DNA of 64,000 nt from Anaerolineae bacterium. Its GTDB lineage: Bacteria; Chloroflexota; Anaerolineae; B4-G1; DUEL01. The notes beneath the pieces were generated by a model. The model searched no databases. It was not told the DNA's origin and saw only the letters and a program-made list of their open reading frames with translations. The stretch is taken from NCBI GenBank assembly GCA_025060135.1, contig JANXCY010000005.1:34445-98444 (forward strand). Reading direction: 5' to 3'. Positions 34,555-43,791 of the stretch are shown one piece after another (position 1 is the first letter of the stretch; each line of letters opens with the position of its first letter). The position numbers and the translations under genes were made by a program.

Positions 34555-37002
34555 GTGCAGTTTGGCTATTTTGACGACCAACGCCGGGAATACGTGATTA
34601 CCCGCCCGGATACCCCGCTCCCCTGGATCAACTACCTGGGCTGCGAGGATTTTTTCGGTATCATCTCCCATACCGCAGGCGGTTACTGCTTCTATCGGGA
34701 TGCCCGCCTGCGCCGCCTGACCCGATATCGCTATAACAACGTCCCTTTGGATTGCGGCGGGCGCTACATTTATTTACGGGATGATGAGACCGGCTTTTTC
34801 TGGTCTCCGTCCTGGCAGCCAACCCGGCACGAGGTGGAGCATTACTTCTGTCGGCACGGCCTGGGCTATACCGTCATTGGCTCCACCTGTCGGGGCGTGG
34901 CTGCCCAGACCCGCTACTTTGTCCCCCTGGGGGCCAACCTGGAGATCTGGCAGTTCACGGTGACCAATCAGCGCGAGCGACCCCTGGCCCTTTCCCTGTT
35001 CTCGGCGGTGGAGTTCTGCCTCTGGGACGCCCAGGACGACGCCACTAACTTCCAGCGCAACTTCAGCACCGGCGAGGTGGAAGTCGAGGGCCGGGTGATT
35101 TACCACAAAACGGAGTATCGGGAGCGACGCAACCACTTTGCCTTCTTCGCCTGTTCCGAACCGCTGGTGGGCTACGATACTGACCGAGATACCTTCCTGG
35201 GACCGTATCGGGGCTGGGACCGCCCCCTGGCGGTAGAACGGGGCCGCTCGTTTAACTCCATTGCCCATGGCTGGGCACCGATGGGCTCTCACCACGTTCG
35301 CCTGTATCTGGCTGCGGGGGAGACGCGCCAGGTCATCTTTCTCCTGGGCTACCACGAGAACCCTCCCGATGAGAAATTTGACCCGCCGGATTCGCAACGG
35401 GTCAACAAGCGGACGGTGGCCCCGCTCATCGTGGACTATCTGGACCCGGTCTATGTGGAGGCGGCGTTTGAGGCCCTGCGCGCCCATTGGGAGCGGCTGT
35501 TGAGTGTCTTTCAGGTGGAAACTCCGGACCCGCACACGAACCGGATGGTGAATATCTGGAATCCATATCAGTGCATGGTAACCTTCAATCTGGCCCGCTC
35601 GGCCTCGTACTTTGAATCCGGCATCGGGCGGGGCATCGGGTTCCGGGACTCCAATCAGGACCTCCTGGGGGCTGTGGCGATGGTCCCGGAGCGGGCCCGG
35701 GAGCGAATTCTGGACCTGGCGGCCACTCAACTGGAGACCGGCGGCGCGTACCACCAGTATCAACCGCTGACGAAACGGGGGAACGACGCGATCGGCAGTG
35801 GGTTCAACGATGACCCGCTCTGGCTGGTGTTGAGCACGGCGGCATACCTGAAGGAGACCGGGGACGGGAGCATTCTGGATGAGCCGGTCCCTTATGACAA
35901 CCGGCCGGGGACGGAGGAGCCGCTGTATCAGCATTTGGAGCGGAGCATTCGCTACACGCTGGAGCGACGGGGGCCGCATGGCCTGCCCCTCATTGGCCGC
36001 GCCGACTGGAATGATTGTCTAAACCTGAATGTGTTTTCGGAGGAGCCGGGGGAATCGTTCCAGACCGCGCCGCTGAAGCGGGACGGGACGGTGGCGGAAT
36101 CGGTGTTCATCGGCGGACTGTTTGTGCTGGCGGCGCGGGAGATGGCCGGGATTGCCCGCTGGCGCGGCCTGGAAGAGGAAGCCCGTCGCTACGAGGCGGC
36201 AGCGGACGAGATGGCCCGTCGGGTGCTGGAGCACGGCTGGGATGGGGAGTGGTTCCTGCGCGCCTACGACGCGTTGGGGCAGAAGGTCGGTTCGCGGGAG
36301 TGCGCGGAGGGGCAGATTTTCATTGAGCCCCAGGGGATGTGCGTGATGGCTGGCATCGGCGTGGAGGATGGACGGGCCCAGCGGGCCCTGGAATCGGTTC
36401 GGGAGCGGCTGAGTACGCCCCATGGCATTCTTCTCCATCAGCCGGCCTACACCCGATACTATGTCCACCTGGGAGAGATTTCATCCTATCCGCCCGGCTA
36501 TAAAGAGAACGGTTCCGTCTTCTGCCACACCAATCCCTGGGTGATGATTGCTGAGACGGTGCTGGGGCACGGCGACCAGGCCCACGATTACTATCTCCGG
36601 ATCAACCCCTCAGTGCGGGAGGCCATCAGTGAAATCCACCGCTGCGAGCCGTACGTGTATGCTCAGATGATCGCCGGGCGGGACGCGCCCACGTTCGGGG
36701 AGGCGAAGAATTCCTGGCTAACCGGCACCGCCGCCTGGAACTATGTCGCCATTACCCAGTATATTCTGGGCATCCGCCCCACCTTTGACGGGCTACGAGT
36801 CGCCCCGGTCATCCCGCGCAATTGGGCAGGGTTCACGGCCCAGCGGGTCTTCCGGGGGGTTACGTATCACATCACGGTACGGCGGGTGGGGCCGGGGAAC
36901 CGGGTCTCTCTTCGGGTGAACGGGGTGCCGGTGGAGGGGGATACGGTGCCTTTTCCGCCGGAAGGCACCACCGAGGTGCAGGTGGAAGGGATGCTGGAGT
37001 AG
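34555..37002 (+). CDS. GH94 cellobiose phosphorylase
   Basis: The 815-residue protein matches cytosolic cellobiose phosphorylases in length and order: N-terminal beta-sandwich (starting [22 protein letters not shown]), helical linker and an (alpha/alpha)6 catalytic barrel. The catalytic acid lies in [12 protein letters not shown] (Asp about 484). It converts cellobiose and phosphate into glucose 1-phosphate and glucose. A GTG at 34555 with AGGAGG 4 nt upstream is chosen as start. It lies 110 nt after the GH130 gene, with LacI operator O3 in the gap, and is followed by a strong terminator. Confidence 0.92.
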   Translation: MQFGYFDDQRREYVITRPDTPLPWINYLGCEDFFGIISHTAGGYCFYRDARLRRLTRYRYNNVPLDCGGRYIYLRDDETGFFWSPSWQPTRHEVEHYFCRHGLGYTVIGSTCRGVAAQTRYFVPLGANLEIWQFTVTNQRERPLALSLFSAVEFCLWDAQDDATNFQRNFSTGEVEVEGRVIYHKTEYRERRNHFAFFACSEPLVGYDTDRDTFLGPYRGWDRPLAVERGRSFNSIAHGWAPMGSHHVRLYLAAGETRQVIFLLGYHENPPDEKFDPPDSQRVNKRTVAPLIVDYLDPVYVEAAFEALRAHWERLLSVFQVETPDPHTNRMVNIWNPYQCMVTFNLARSASYFESGIGRGIGFRDSNQDLLGAVAMVPERARERILDLAATQLETGGAYHQYQPLTKRGNDAIGSGFNDDPLWLVLSTAAYLKETGDGSILDEPVPYDNRPGTEEPLYQHLERSIRYTLERRGPHGLPLIGRADWNDCLNLNVFSEEPGESFQTAPLKRDGTVAESVFIGGLFVLAAREMAGIARWRGLEEEARRYEAAADEMARRVLEHGWDGEWFLRAYDALGQKVGSRECAEGQIFIEPQGMCVMAGIGVEDGRAQRALESVRERLSTPHGILLHQPAYTRYYVHLGEISSYPPGYKENGSVFCHTNPWVMIAETVLGHGDQAHDYYLRINPSVREAISEIHRCEPYVYAQMIAGRDAPTFGEAKNSWLTGTAAWNYVAITQYILGIRPTFDGLRVAPVIPRNWAGFTAQRVFRGVTYHITVRRVGPGNRVSLRVNGVPVEGDTVPFPPEGTTEVQVEGMLE

Positions 37003-37009
37003 GGTAGCC

Positions 37010-37043
37010 AAAGCGCCCGGCCCCCGGAAGGGCCGGGCGCTTT
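37010..37043 (+). terminator. Terminator after the GH94 gene
   Basis: A perfect 14-bp stem (AAAGCGCCCGGCCC with its complement) and a 6-nt loop, ending in TTT, end the sugar operon just before the convergent tRNA gene. Confidence 0.85.
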
Positions 37044-37049
37044 CGCGGA

Positions 37050-37127
37050 TGGTCGGGGCGCGGGGATTTGGACCCCGGACCTCAGCGTCCCGAACGCTGC
37101 GCGCTAACCGGACTGCGCTACGCCCCG
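37050..37127 (-). tRNA. tRNA-Pro(CGG)
   Basis: On the minus strand the sequence folds into a full cloverleaf with a perfect 7-bp acceptor (CGGGGCG with CGCCCCG), discriminator A73 and encoded CCA. The anticodon stem is CAGCG/CGCTG with loop TTCGGGA, giving anticodon CGG for proline codon CCG. C1-G72 and A73 are usual for bacterial tRNA-Pro. The T loop reads TCCAAAT: base 55 is C instead of the nearly universal U. Confidence 0.93.
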
Positions 37128-37139
37128 CATCCGTTCCCA

Positions 37140-37167
37140 ATTATAACGGGTTTGGCGATTTTGGCAA
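37140..37167 (-). promoter_or_regulatory. Promoter of tRNA-Pro
   Basis: TTGCCA (37167-37162), 16 nt, TATAAT (37145-37140), placing the start a few bases before the tRNA 5' end. Confidence 0.75.
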
Positions 37168-37329
37168 GCCGTAACCAGGAAGCCGCAGGGCATATCCTCA
37201 CTCCGTCCTCTGTAGGGCAGGCCGTTCTGCCCAATATGGCTAACCGTTCGCGCTGTTGGGCTTGTGGAGTCTCCTCTGAGGAGGCTGGATGGCCCGCGCT
37301 CCAGAGCGGCGAAGGAGCGTCAGCTGTAT

Positions 37330-37500
37330 CTATGGCGCCGTAACCATCAGGTTGTCAAAGCGGGCTTCGGGGGAAGTCGCTTCGTAGGACGTGGCGGTCA
37401 GGGTGGGGTTGCCTGTTATCACATCGGTGAAGGCGCGGTTAGCGACGCCCCATATGGTGTGGCATCACTGTATAAGATGACGTACTGGTCGGTGCTGGCT
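37330..37500 (-). pseudogene. C-terminal remnant of a secreted laminin-G/concanavalin-like protein
   Basis: Reading the minus strand, DQYVILYSDATPYG continues after a one-base frame change into VANRAFTDVITGNPTL and ends FDNLMVTAP before TAG at 37330. The wording FDNL-x-V and the strand pattern resemble the last strands of a concanavalin/laminin-G-like domain. Upstream coding is interrupted by metG, so only a frameshifted tail remains. The rest of the 37128-37528 gap shows only the tRNA promoter and a GGGCAGGCCGTTCTGCCC inverted repeat at 37214-37231. Confidence 0.5.
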
Positions 37501-37528
37501 GACCTGCCGATACGCGGCCGTGAGGGTT

Positions 37529-39304
37529 TCAGAAGCGTCGTTCGGGCAGGTAGAAGATCGCCTTGACCTCGTCCACTTCCAGTTTCCGGAAAAGGGGCTG
37601 CGGGGGACGCAGGGGTTGACCGGCCGGGAGTTCGCTGGGCGCCCACCGGCCCACCGCGCCGGTGGGGTCGTAGCAGAGCGCGTCGTGGATTCGTTCGTTC
37701 TCTCGGAATGTGGCCACGTACTGCCGACCGAAAAGGGTCCCCTCGTAGCCCAGGTACTGGTGAAGCGCTTCGGAGGAGAAGGGGGTGAAGGGGGCCAGCA
37801 GAATCTTGAGAGAGTCAATGGCCCGCAGGGCGACGTAGATTGTCGTCCCAGCGGCTGTCTGGTCTTCTTTAATCTGGAACCAGGGCCCTTTCTCTTCCAG
37901 GTACTTGTTGACTTCCCGCGCCAGAGCCATCGCTTCGCCCAAAGCGGCGCGAAACTGGCATCCCGCCAGCATCCGCCCGATGGGGCCGAAGGCCCCATCG
38001 ATGCGGGCCAGCAACCCCACGTCGGCCCGGTCCATCAGCCCGGGCACCGGCACCCGGCCCTCAAAGTGGCGGTGGGCAAAGGTCAGCACCCGGTGGCAGA
38101 GATTGCCCCAGGTCGCCAGCAATTCGTCGTTGTTGCGACGGACGAAGTCGTCCCAGAGGAAGTCCGTATCTCGGGTCTCGGGCATCACCGAGGCGACATA
38201 GTACCGCAGGGGGTCGGGCGCGAAGTGGTCCAGATAGACCGGGAGTTCAATGACAATCCCCCGGCTCTTGGAGAATTTGTCCCGTTCCAGATTCATGAAC
38301 TCGTTGGCGGGAACGTCGTAGGGGAGGTTCAGGCGACGGGCGGGATTGTCCTCGTACAGCCGCTCTATCCCAATCAACTGGGCGGGCCAGATGATGGTGT
38401 GGAAGGGGATGTTGTCTTTGCCGATGAAGTAGTATGAGCGAGCCGCAGGGTCGTACCACCATTCCTTCCAGGCCTCCGGGCGGCCCTGGTTGCGGGCCCA
38501 CTCAATGCTGGCAGAGAGGTAGCCGATGACTGCCTCAAACCAGACGTAGAGTCGCTTGCTTTCGTAGCCGGGAAGGGGAACGGGGATGCCCCATTCAATG
38601 TCGCGGGTGATGGGCCGGCCCTGGAGCCCGGCGGCGACGTAGTTGCGGGAGAAGGTCAGGACGTTGGGTCGCCAGTGTTCTTTGTCGTCGTTCAGGTAGG
38701 CCTCAATCCGCTCCTGCAGAGCCGGAAGGTCCAGGAAGAAATGCTCCGTCTCCCGAGGGACGGGGACACTGCCGTCGATTTTGCTGCGAGGGTTGATCAG
38801 GTCCAGGGGGTCCAGCAGCCGCCCGCAGTTATCGCACTGGTCGCCACGCGCTTCCGGATACCCACAGTGAGGGCAGGTCCCCTCCACGTATCGGTCGGGC
38901 AGGAAGACGCCGCTGGTCTCCGAGTAGAGTTGGACCTGAGTCTGGCGGTAGATGTAGCCCCGTTCCAGGAGCCGGAGGAAGATGTCCTGAGCCACCCGGT
39001 AGTGGTTTTCTGTGTCGGTGTGGGTGAAGAGGTCGTAACTGATGCCGATGCGCTGCTGGGTCTCCAGGAAACGGGCATGGTAGCGCTCAAATAGTTCCCG
39101 GGGGGTAATGCCTTCCTTTTCGGCCCGGACGGTGATGGGGGTGCCGTGGGAATCGGAGCCGGAGACCATAAGGACGTCGTTGCCGGCCAGCCGGTGGTAG
39201 CGGGCGAAAATGTCGGCGGGCAGGTAGGCGCCAGCCAGATGGCCGACGTGGAGGTCTCCATTGGCGTAGGGCCAGGCGACACAGACGAGAATCTTTTCGG
39301 GCAT
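37529..39304 (-). CDS. metG: Methionyl-tRNA synthetase
   Basis: The 591-residue class I synthetase charges tRNA-Met. It has the HIGH-type motif HVGHLAG (about 19-25), the zinc knuckle cysteines CPHC and CDNC (about 140-160) and the KMSKS-type KFSKSRG (about 330). The anticodon-binding helical domain occupies about 380-520. There is no C-terminal EMAP/tRNA-binding domain; the protein ends soon after the helical bundle. AGGAGG precedes the ATG by 6 nt. Confidence 0.97.
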   Translation of the reverse strand: MPEKILVCVAWPYANGDLHVGHLAGAYLPADIFARYHRLAGNDVLMVSGSDSHGTPITVRAEKEGITPRELFERYHARFLETQQRIGISYDLFTHTDTENHYRVAQDIFLRLLERGYIYRQTQVQLYSETSGVFLPDRYVEGTCPHCGYPEARGDQCDNCGRLLDPLDLINPRSKIDGSVPVPRETEHFFLDLPALQERIEAYLNDDKEHWRPNVLTFSRNYVAAGLQGRPITRDIEWGIPVPLPGYESKRLYVWFEAVIGYLSASIEWARNQGRPEAWKEWWYDPAARSYYFIGKDNIPFHTIIWPAQLIGIERLYEDNPARRLNLPYDVPANEFMNLERDKFSKSRGIVIELPVYLDHFAPDPLRYYVASVMPETRDTDFLWDDFVRRNNDELLATWGNLCHRVLTFAHRHFEGRVPVPGLMDRADVGLLARIDGAFGPIGRMLAGCQFRAALGEAMALAREVNKYLEEKGPWFQIKEDQTAAGTTIYVALRAIDSLKILLAPFTPFSSEALHQYLGYEGTLFGRQYVATFRENERIHDALCYDPTGAVGRWAPSELPAGQPLRPPQPLFRKLEVDEVKAIFYLPERRF

Positions 39305-39360
39305 CAGCTCCTCCTGGCAACGGATCAGTGGTAACGGACAGCGGGCCGCCCCTCATGGGT

Positions 39361-39388
39361 ATTCTACTACGGTTTGGTCAAAGGGCAA
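39361..39388 (-). promoter_or_regulatory. Promoter of metG
   Basis: TTGCCC (39388-39383), 16 nt, TAGAAT (39366-39361), about 55 nt before the metG ATG. Confidence 0.55.
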
Positions 39389-39628
39389 GCCCCCCGCATA
39401 GGTGCCGGGTGTCAAAGTAGAGGTTACGGAGCGGGGCGGTTCTCTCAAACGGTTATGTTCCCGAATGACGACGGAAAGCAGGGTATTTCTGGAGTGCCTG
39501 CAGGTTCGGACAGATATTTGCCGTCGTTCCAAACGTGGCATTGGGCAGGGAGAACCATTTCTCCACCAAAGGTGATCATTGGGATGAACCGGCGATTTTC
39601 GGTAACTGTTCCGTGATGGAACCGAGAT

Positions 39629-39657
39629 TTGACAGCCAACCGTTTTGGGTTGATAAT
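39629..39657 (+). promoter_or_regulatory. Promoter of the SDR-envelope operon
   Basis: TTGACA (39629-39634), 17 nt, GATAAT (39652-39657), about 40 nt before the ATG at 39699. It may drive genes as far as 45.9 kb. Confidence 0.75.
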
Positions 39658-39698
39658 ATGCGAGAATCCTCGCGCCAGCCGGAAAGGGGAAAGGAGCC

Positions 39699-40538
39699 AT
39701 GCCGCACCGTTGCCCCGAAGAGATCGTGGTCCTTATTACCGGAGCCACCTCTGGCATCGGCAAAGCCTGCGCGGATCATCTGGCCCGACGCGGGTACCGG
39801 GTCTTCGGTACTGGCCGCCGGGCCCCGTTTCCTCCCGATCCCGCTCCGCCTGGGCATCCAGTGCTGATCCAGATGGATGTTACTCAGGATGACTCGGTCC
39901 AGCGGGCAGTGGATTTCGTCGTCCGGGAGACCGGGCGGCTGGATGGGGTGGTGAACAACGCCGGATTCGGGATCGCCGGAGCGGTGGAGGATACCTCCAT
40001 TGAGGAAGCGAAGGCCCAACTGGAGACCAACTTTTTCGGTGTTCTGCGGGTCTGCCGGGCCGCGCTGCCGGTGATGCGGGCGCAGGGAGAGGGGCTTATC
40101 GTCAACATCGGTTCGCTGGGGGGGGTGATTGCGCTCCCCTTCCAGGCCCTCTACAGCGCTTCCAAGTTCGCCGTGGCCGGCTTGACGGAGGCGCTGCGGC
40201 TGGAAGTCCGTCCCTTTGGGATTCGGGTAGCGCTGATCGAGCCAGGGGACATCCGCACCGGATTCACGGACCATCGGGTCCGGGTCGCAGCGTGGACTCC
40301 GGACTCGGTCTACCGGCCATGGGCGGAGCGAGCACTCCGGGTTATGGAAGCGGATGAGCGTAACGGCGCGCCGCCGGAGGTGGTTGCCTTCCTCTTGGAA
40401 CGGATCCTCCGCTCATCCCACCCCGCGCCCCATTATCGGGTGGGACCGGCGTTCCAGCGACTGGCGGCTGTCTTGAAGGGTATCCTGCCGGCCCGGTTCT
40501 TTGAGTGGGCGCTGGCAAAGTATTATCGCCTGCTGTAA
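39699..40538 (+). CDS. Short-chain dehydrogenase/reductase
   Basis: The 279-residue classical SDR has the cofactor motif TGATSGIG (about 14-21), NNAG (about 89-92) and catalytic Ser, then YSASK with the Tyr/Lys pair (about 153-157). An Arg in TGRR after beta-2 favours NADP(H). The C-terminal tail has a hydrophobic, membrane-leaning end as in SDRs acting on lipids or steroids. Substrate is unknown. AAAGGAG lies close to the ATG. The next gene begins 22 nt later. Confidence 0.9.
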   Translation: MPHRCPEEIVVLITGATSGIGKACADHLARRGYRVFGTGRRAPFPPDPAPPGHPVLIQMDVTQDDSVQRAVDFVVRETGRLDGVVNNAGFGIAGAVEDTSIEEAKAQLETNFFGVLRVCRAALPVMRAQGEGLIVNIGSLGGVIALPFQALYSASKFAVAGLTEALRLEVRPFGIRVALIEPGDIRTGFTDHRVRVAAWTPDSVYRPWAERALRVMEADERNGAPPEVVAFLLERILRSSHPAPHYRVGPAFQRLAAVLKGILPARFFEWALAKYYRLL

Positions 40539-40560
40539 TTCGGAAGCGGAAGGAGGAAGG

Positions 40561-41145
40561 ATGAACCTTCTGAACCGGATTCTGGTGGTCCTGGGACTGC
40601 TGATCGCCTTACCACTGGGAGTGGCCCTGTGTGTGGCGCCCATCCCCATCCTGGAGGCGTTGGGGCAGGGAGTGAGACACATCACCGCGTGGCTCCGTAC
40701 AACGCCCGACCTGGCGCGGTGGCTTCTGGGCATCCTCTTCGCCCTGGCCTGGATAGTTATCTGTATCCTGCTGCTGGTGCTGGAATTGCGCCGTCCACCG
40801 CGCCGGATGGTTCGGTTGGAGCAGGTGAATGGCGGAACCGTGGAGGTGAGCCTGAAGACGGTTGCCGAACACATCGCCTACGCGCTGGAGCAACTCCCCG
40901 GCGTCCTGCGGGTCCATCCGCAGGTTTCGGCCCGCCGGGGCGCGGTGGAAGTGACCGTGGATGTGGAGATAGCGGGCGACCTGGAGATACCGGTCCAGGC
41001 CGCCCGAATGGTGGAAGTGGTCCGGCAGGTGGTGGAGGAGAAAGCCGGTGTCCGGCTGGCTCGCCCGCCCCGCGTGCGCCTGCGAGCCGCGCCGACCCCT
41101 CCGGCCTTCCGCTACCCGCCGGCGGAGGCCCCACCTCCAGTATAG
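40561..41145 (+). CDS. Alkaline-shock AmaP/Asp23-like membrane protein
   Basis: The 194-residue protein has two hydrophobic segments (about 5-28 and 55-78), then an Asp23/Gls24-like domain (about 85-165: GGTVEVSLKTVAEHIAYALEQ, then RRGAVEVTVDVEI). It ends in a Pro-rich tail. This is the AmaP architecture, which anchors Asp23 to the membrane in envelope-stress responses. No separate asp23 gene is adjacent. AGGAGGAAGG immediately before the ATG fixes the start. Confidence 0.8.
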   Translation: MNLLNRILVVLGLLIALPLGVALCVAPIPILEALGQGVRHITAWLRTTPDLARWLLGILFALAWIVICILLLVLELRRPPRRMVRLEQVNGGTVEVSLKTVAEHIAYALEQLPGVLRVHPQVSARRGAVEVTVDVEIAGDLEIPVQAARMVEVVRQVVEEKAGVRLARPPRVRLRAAPTPPAFRYPPAEAPPPV

Positions 41146-41287
41146 AGCGCCTGCGGCTGGCGACCGGCGATTTCCACCTCCAAAGTCCGCGACTTATAGG
41201 CCGGATTCTGCGTATCATTTTGGGATGTCATTCCCTGAAGCGCTTGCTCCTGGCAGCGACGGCGACGCCGTTGACTGGGGAGGAAAC

Positions 41288-43153
41288 ATGTCTCACAAAT
41301 GGATCCAAGCACCGCTCGCTTTCCGGCTTCCTGTCTCCCGCTTCCTGTTTCTTGTTTCCTGCTTCCTGTTTCTTGCCTCTTGTTTCTTTCCTGCCCTTGC
41401 CTCCGCCCAGTCCAAGACCCTGGTCTGGGAGCGGCTGGATGTAGAAATCACTGTTCTAGAAAACGGGGACTTCCTGGTCCAGGAGACTCAGGTCATCCGA
41501 TTCGCTTCTGGGACTTTCACCTACGGCTACCGAGCTATCCCGACCCGTCGCCTGGAATCCATCAGCGATGTAAGGGTCTGGGAGGACGGGCAACCTTGTC
41601 AGGTTTCCATCACCCGGGAGGAGGGGGAGTATCGGATCCGCTGGGACCTGCGGGCACCCCGCTCTAACTCCGAGCATATCTACATCGTGCGCTACCTGGT
41701 CCACGGCGGCCTGCGCTACTACGAAGAGGGCGACCAGTTATGGTGGAAGGCCGTCTTCCCTGACCGGAGTTTCCCGGTACAGGCCTCCCGGGTGACGGTG
41801 CGGCTGCCGGAAGGGGTGGCGGCTCAGAAGGCCGAGGCGTACTCGGCCCAAGCGACTGTCTCCGGGGTCGGGACGAATACGGTGGTCTTTGAGGCCCTGG
41901 AGGTGCTGGACCCGGGGCAGGAGATGGAGGTGCGGGTTCAGTTCCCCCACGGGGTTGTCCGGGGCAGTCCGGCGACCTGGCAGTTGGTGGAGGATGCCAG
42001 ACCCATGATGAACCTGGGCTTCGGGCTCCTGGGCGGGTTCATCACCATCGGCGGCCCGTTGCTGGTGCTGTTGCTCTGGTACCTGCGGGGCCGGGACCCG
42101 GTGGTCCAACTCCCTGCGGACTATCTGACGGAGCCGCCGTCGGACGCGCCACCGGGGGTGGCGGGTGCTCTGGTGGACGAGAAGGTGGACCTGCAGGACA
42201 TCCTGGCGACGCTGGTGGACCTGGCCCGACGGGGATACCTGCAGATTGAGGAGCAAGCCGGGCGTGGATGGCTGACCGCTTCGTCCGATTTTGTCTTCCG
42301 CCGGACCGATCAGCCAGATGACGACCTGCTCCCCTACGAACAGGTGCTGCTTTCTCATTTGGTGGGGCGAAAAGGGGAGCGGCACCTGGGGGAATTGAAA
42401 AATCAATTCTACACGGCCATCCCTCAAATCCAGAAAGGCATCTACAAACAACTGGTCCAACGGGGGTACTTCCGGACCTCTCCGGAGAAGATTCGTTCCC
42501 GCTATGCCAGCCTGGGTGGGGTAGCGTTGGTGCTGATATTTATCGGCGGGATGTGCATCGGCGGACCGCTGATGGCGACGACCGACGCGGCACTCTGCCC
42601 GTTCCTGGGCCTGGGGGCAACGGCAGTGGCTCTCATTGTCGCCGGGCGGCATATGCCGGTTAAAACCCGCAAGGGGGCCGAGGAAGCCGCCCGCTGGCGC
42701 GCGTTCAAACGCTACCTTCAGGAGATGGAAAAGTACACAGATGTCCGGGAAGCCACCGACCAGTTTGAAAAGTACCTGCCCTACGCGATCGCCTTCGGGG
42801 TAGACCGGACCTGGGTCCGGCGGTTCGCCCAGGTAGAAGATATGTCGATGCCGGTCTGGTACATCCCGTCTCCAGTGTACTATGGCCGTCCGGTGTATGC
42901 CCTAGGCGAGCGCGGGCCGGGTCTGGCAGCGCCGGCTCCCGTGGACGCGTCGGGTGGGATGCCCTCGCTGGATCGCATGAGTCGCGGGATCGGGACGTCG
43001 CTGGATGCTTTATCGCGGGGTCTGGGAGCCATGCTGGATGCCGCTGGCAGCGTCTTCGTCAGCGCGCCATCGTCCAGGGGCGGAGGGGGTTGGAGCGGCG
43101 GCGGGGGCGGAGGCGGCGGGGGCGGAGGCGGCGGGGGCGGAGGATTTGGATAA
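41288..43153 (+). CDS. DUF2207 predicted membrane protein with poly-Gly tail
   Basis: The 621-residue protein has a Cys/Phe-rich signal peptide (about 15-40) and an extracytoplasmic beta-sandwich (about 45-235). A membrane helix lies near 240-262, and a cytoplasmic region with a second membrane hairpin near 408-440 follows. The end is a run of about 15 glycines (WSGGGG..GGFG) typical of DUF2207/YciQ proteins. Its role is unknown; the family is often beside SPFH and LemA genes. GGGAGGAAAC precedes the ATG at 41288; a longer frame from 41048 overlaps the preceding gene and is rejected. Confidence 0.85.
   Translation: MSHKWIQAPLAFRLPVSRFLFLVSCFLFLASCFFPALASAQSKTLVWERLDVEITVLENGDFLVQETQVIRFASGTFTYGYRAIPTRRLESISDVRVWEDGQPCQVSITREEGEYRIRWDLRAPRSNSEHIYIVRYLVHGGLRYYEEGDQLWWKAVFPDRSFPVQASRVTVRLPEGVAAQKAEAYSAQATVSGVGTNTVVFEALEVLDPGQEMEVRVQFPHGVVRGSPATWQLVEDARPMMNLGFGLLGGFITIGGPLLVLLLWYLRGRDPVVQLPADYLTEPPSDAPPGVAGALVDEKVDLQDILATLVDLARRGYLQIEEQAGRGWLTASSDFVFRRTDQPDDDLLPYEQVLLSHLVGRKGERHLGELKNQFYTAIPQIQKGIYKQLVQRGYFRTSPEKIRSRYASLGGVALVLIFIGGMCIGGPLMATTDAALCPFLGLGATAVALIVAGRHMPVKTRKGAEEAARWRAFKRYLQEMEKYTDVREATDQFEKYLPYAIAFGVDRTWVRRFAQVEDMSMPVWYIPSPVYYGRPVYALGERGPGLAAPAPVDASGGMPSLDRMSRGIGTSLDALSRGLGAMLDAAGSVFVSAPSSRGGGGWSGGGGGGGGGGGGGGGGFG
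43098..43144 (+). repeat. Three tandem copies of a 15-nt glycine-coding repeat
   Basis: GGCGGCGGGGGCGGA repeats about three times at the 3' end of the DUF2207 gene and encodes its poly-Gly tail. In-frame slippage would change tail length without breaking the gene. Confidence 0.8.
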
Positions 43154-43226
43154 TCGTTCTCGGCCACTATGGAGAGAGTATGCCGGAAGGTTATTCTGTA
43201 TCTGCACCTGTGAGCAGGAGGACTGT

Positions 43227-43727
43227 ATGACCACGAGTCGTATCCTGGGGCTGATGCTCATTGCCGGGGGTGTTGTTCTCTGTCTCCTGAGTGCCGCCGT
43301 CAGCCTCACGTCTGCCCAGACGACAGGTGGGCGCGTCCTGGGCGCGGTCCTGGGGGCGCTGTTGGGGATTCCGCTGATGGCCATCGGCGCCTTCATCCTC
43401 ATCCGCAGCCAACAGGAAGCGCGGGAACTGGCGGTCGTCCAGCAACAGAAAAAACTCCTGGGGATGGTGCGCGCTCAGGGCCGCGTCAACATCGCCGAGG
43501 CCGCCTTGGAACTGCGGGTGAGCCGAGATACCATCAAGGAGTGGGTCTACGACCTGGTCCACAAAGGGCTCTTTACCGGCTACATCAACTGGGACCAAGG
43601 CGATCTCATTTCGGCCGACGCTGCGCAAATGCGCACCAACAAATGTCCCCACTGCGGGGGTGAACTGGAACTGGCGGGCAAGGGCGTGGTCCACTGCCCG
43701 TACTGCGGGACGGAGATATTCCTGTAA
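43227..43727 (+). CDS. Membrane protein with winged-helix/PCI-like domain and zinc ribbon
   Basis: The 166-residue protein has two membrane helices (about 5-28 and 38-60) and a short winged-helix-like domain (about 78-120: GRVNIAEAALELRVSRDTIKEWVYDLVHKG). A C-terminal zinc ribbon (CPHCGGELE, then CPYCGTE) follows. The mix resembles membrane-tethered zinc-ribbon proteins found beside SPFH proteins. It may sense or recruit partners at the membrane. GCAGGAGGAC precedes the ATG. Confidence 0.7.
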   Translation: MTTSRILGLMLIAGGVVLCLLSAAVSLTSAQTTGGRVLGAVLGALLGIPLMAIGAFILIRSQQEARELAVVQQQKKLLGMVRAQGRVNIAEAALELRVSRDTIKEWVYDLVHKGLFTGYINWDQGDLISADAAQMRTNKCPHCGGELELAGKGVVHCPYCGTEIFL

Positions 43728-43791
43728 CCGGTCGCATGTCGTATGGAGCATTATGCGACCTGCGCTCTGCGACCTGAAAGGAGGAATCAGT

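Larger units (their letters stand above)
39305..39698. other. Divergent intergenic region metG / SDR
   Basis: This gap of about 390 bases holds promoters for both flanking genes (minus at 39361-39388, plus at 39629-39657). The remaining middle part shows no gene or recognised RNA. Confidence 0.6.

Noticed and set aside
41194..41210. TTATAGGCCGGATTCTG resembles the conserved end of RNase P RNA
   Set aside because: No other conserved RNase P blocks occur nearby, and the rest would overlap the DUF2207 gene; probably chance.
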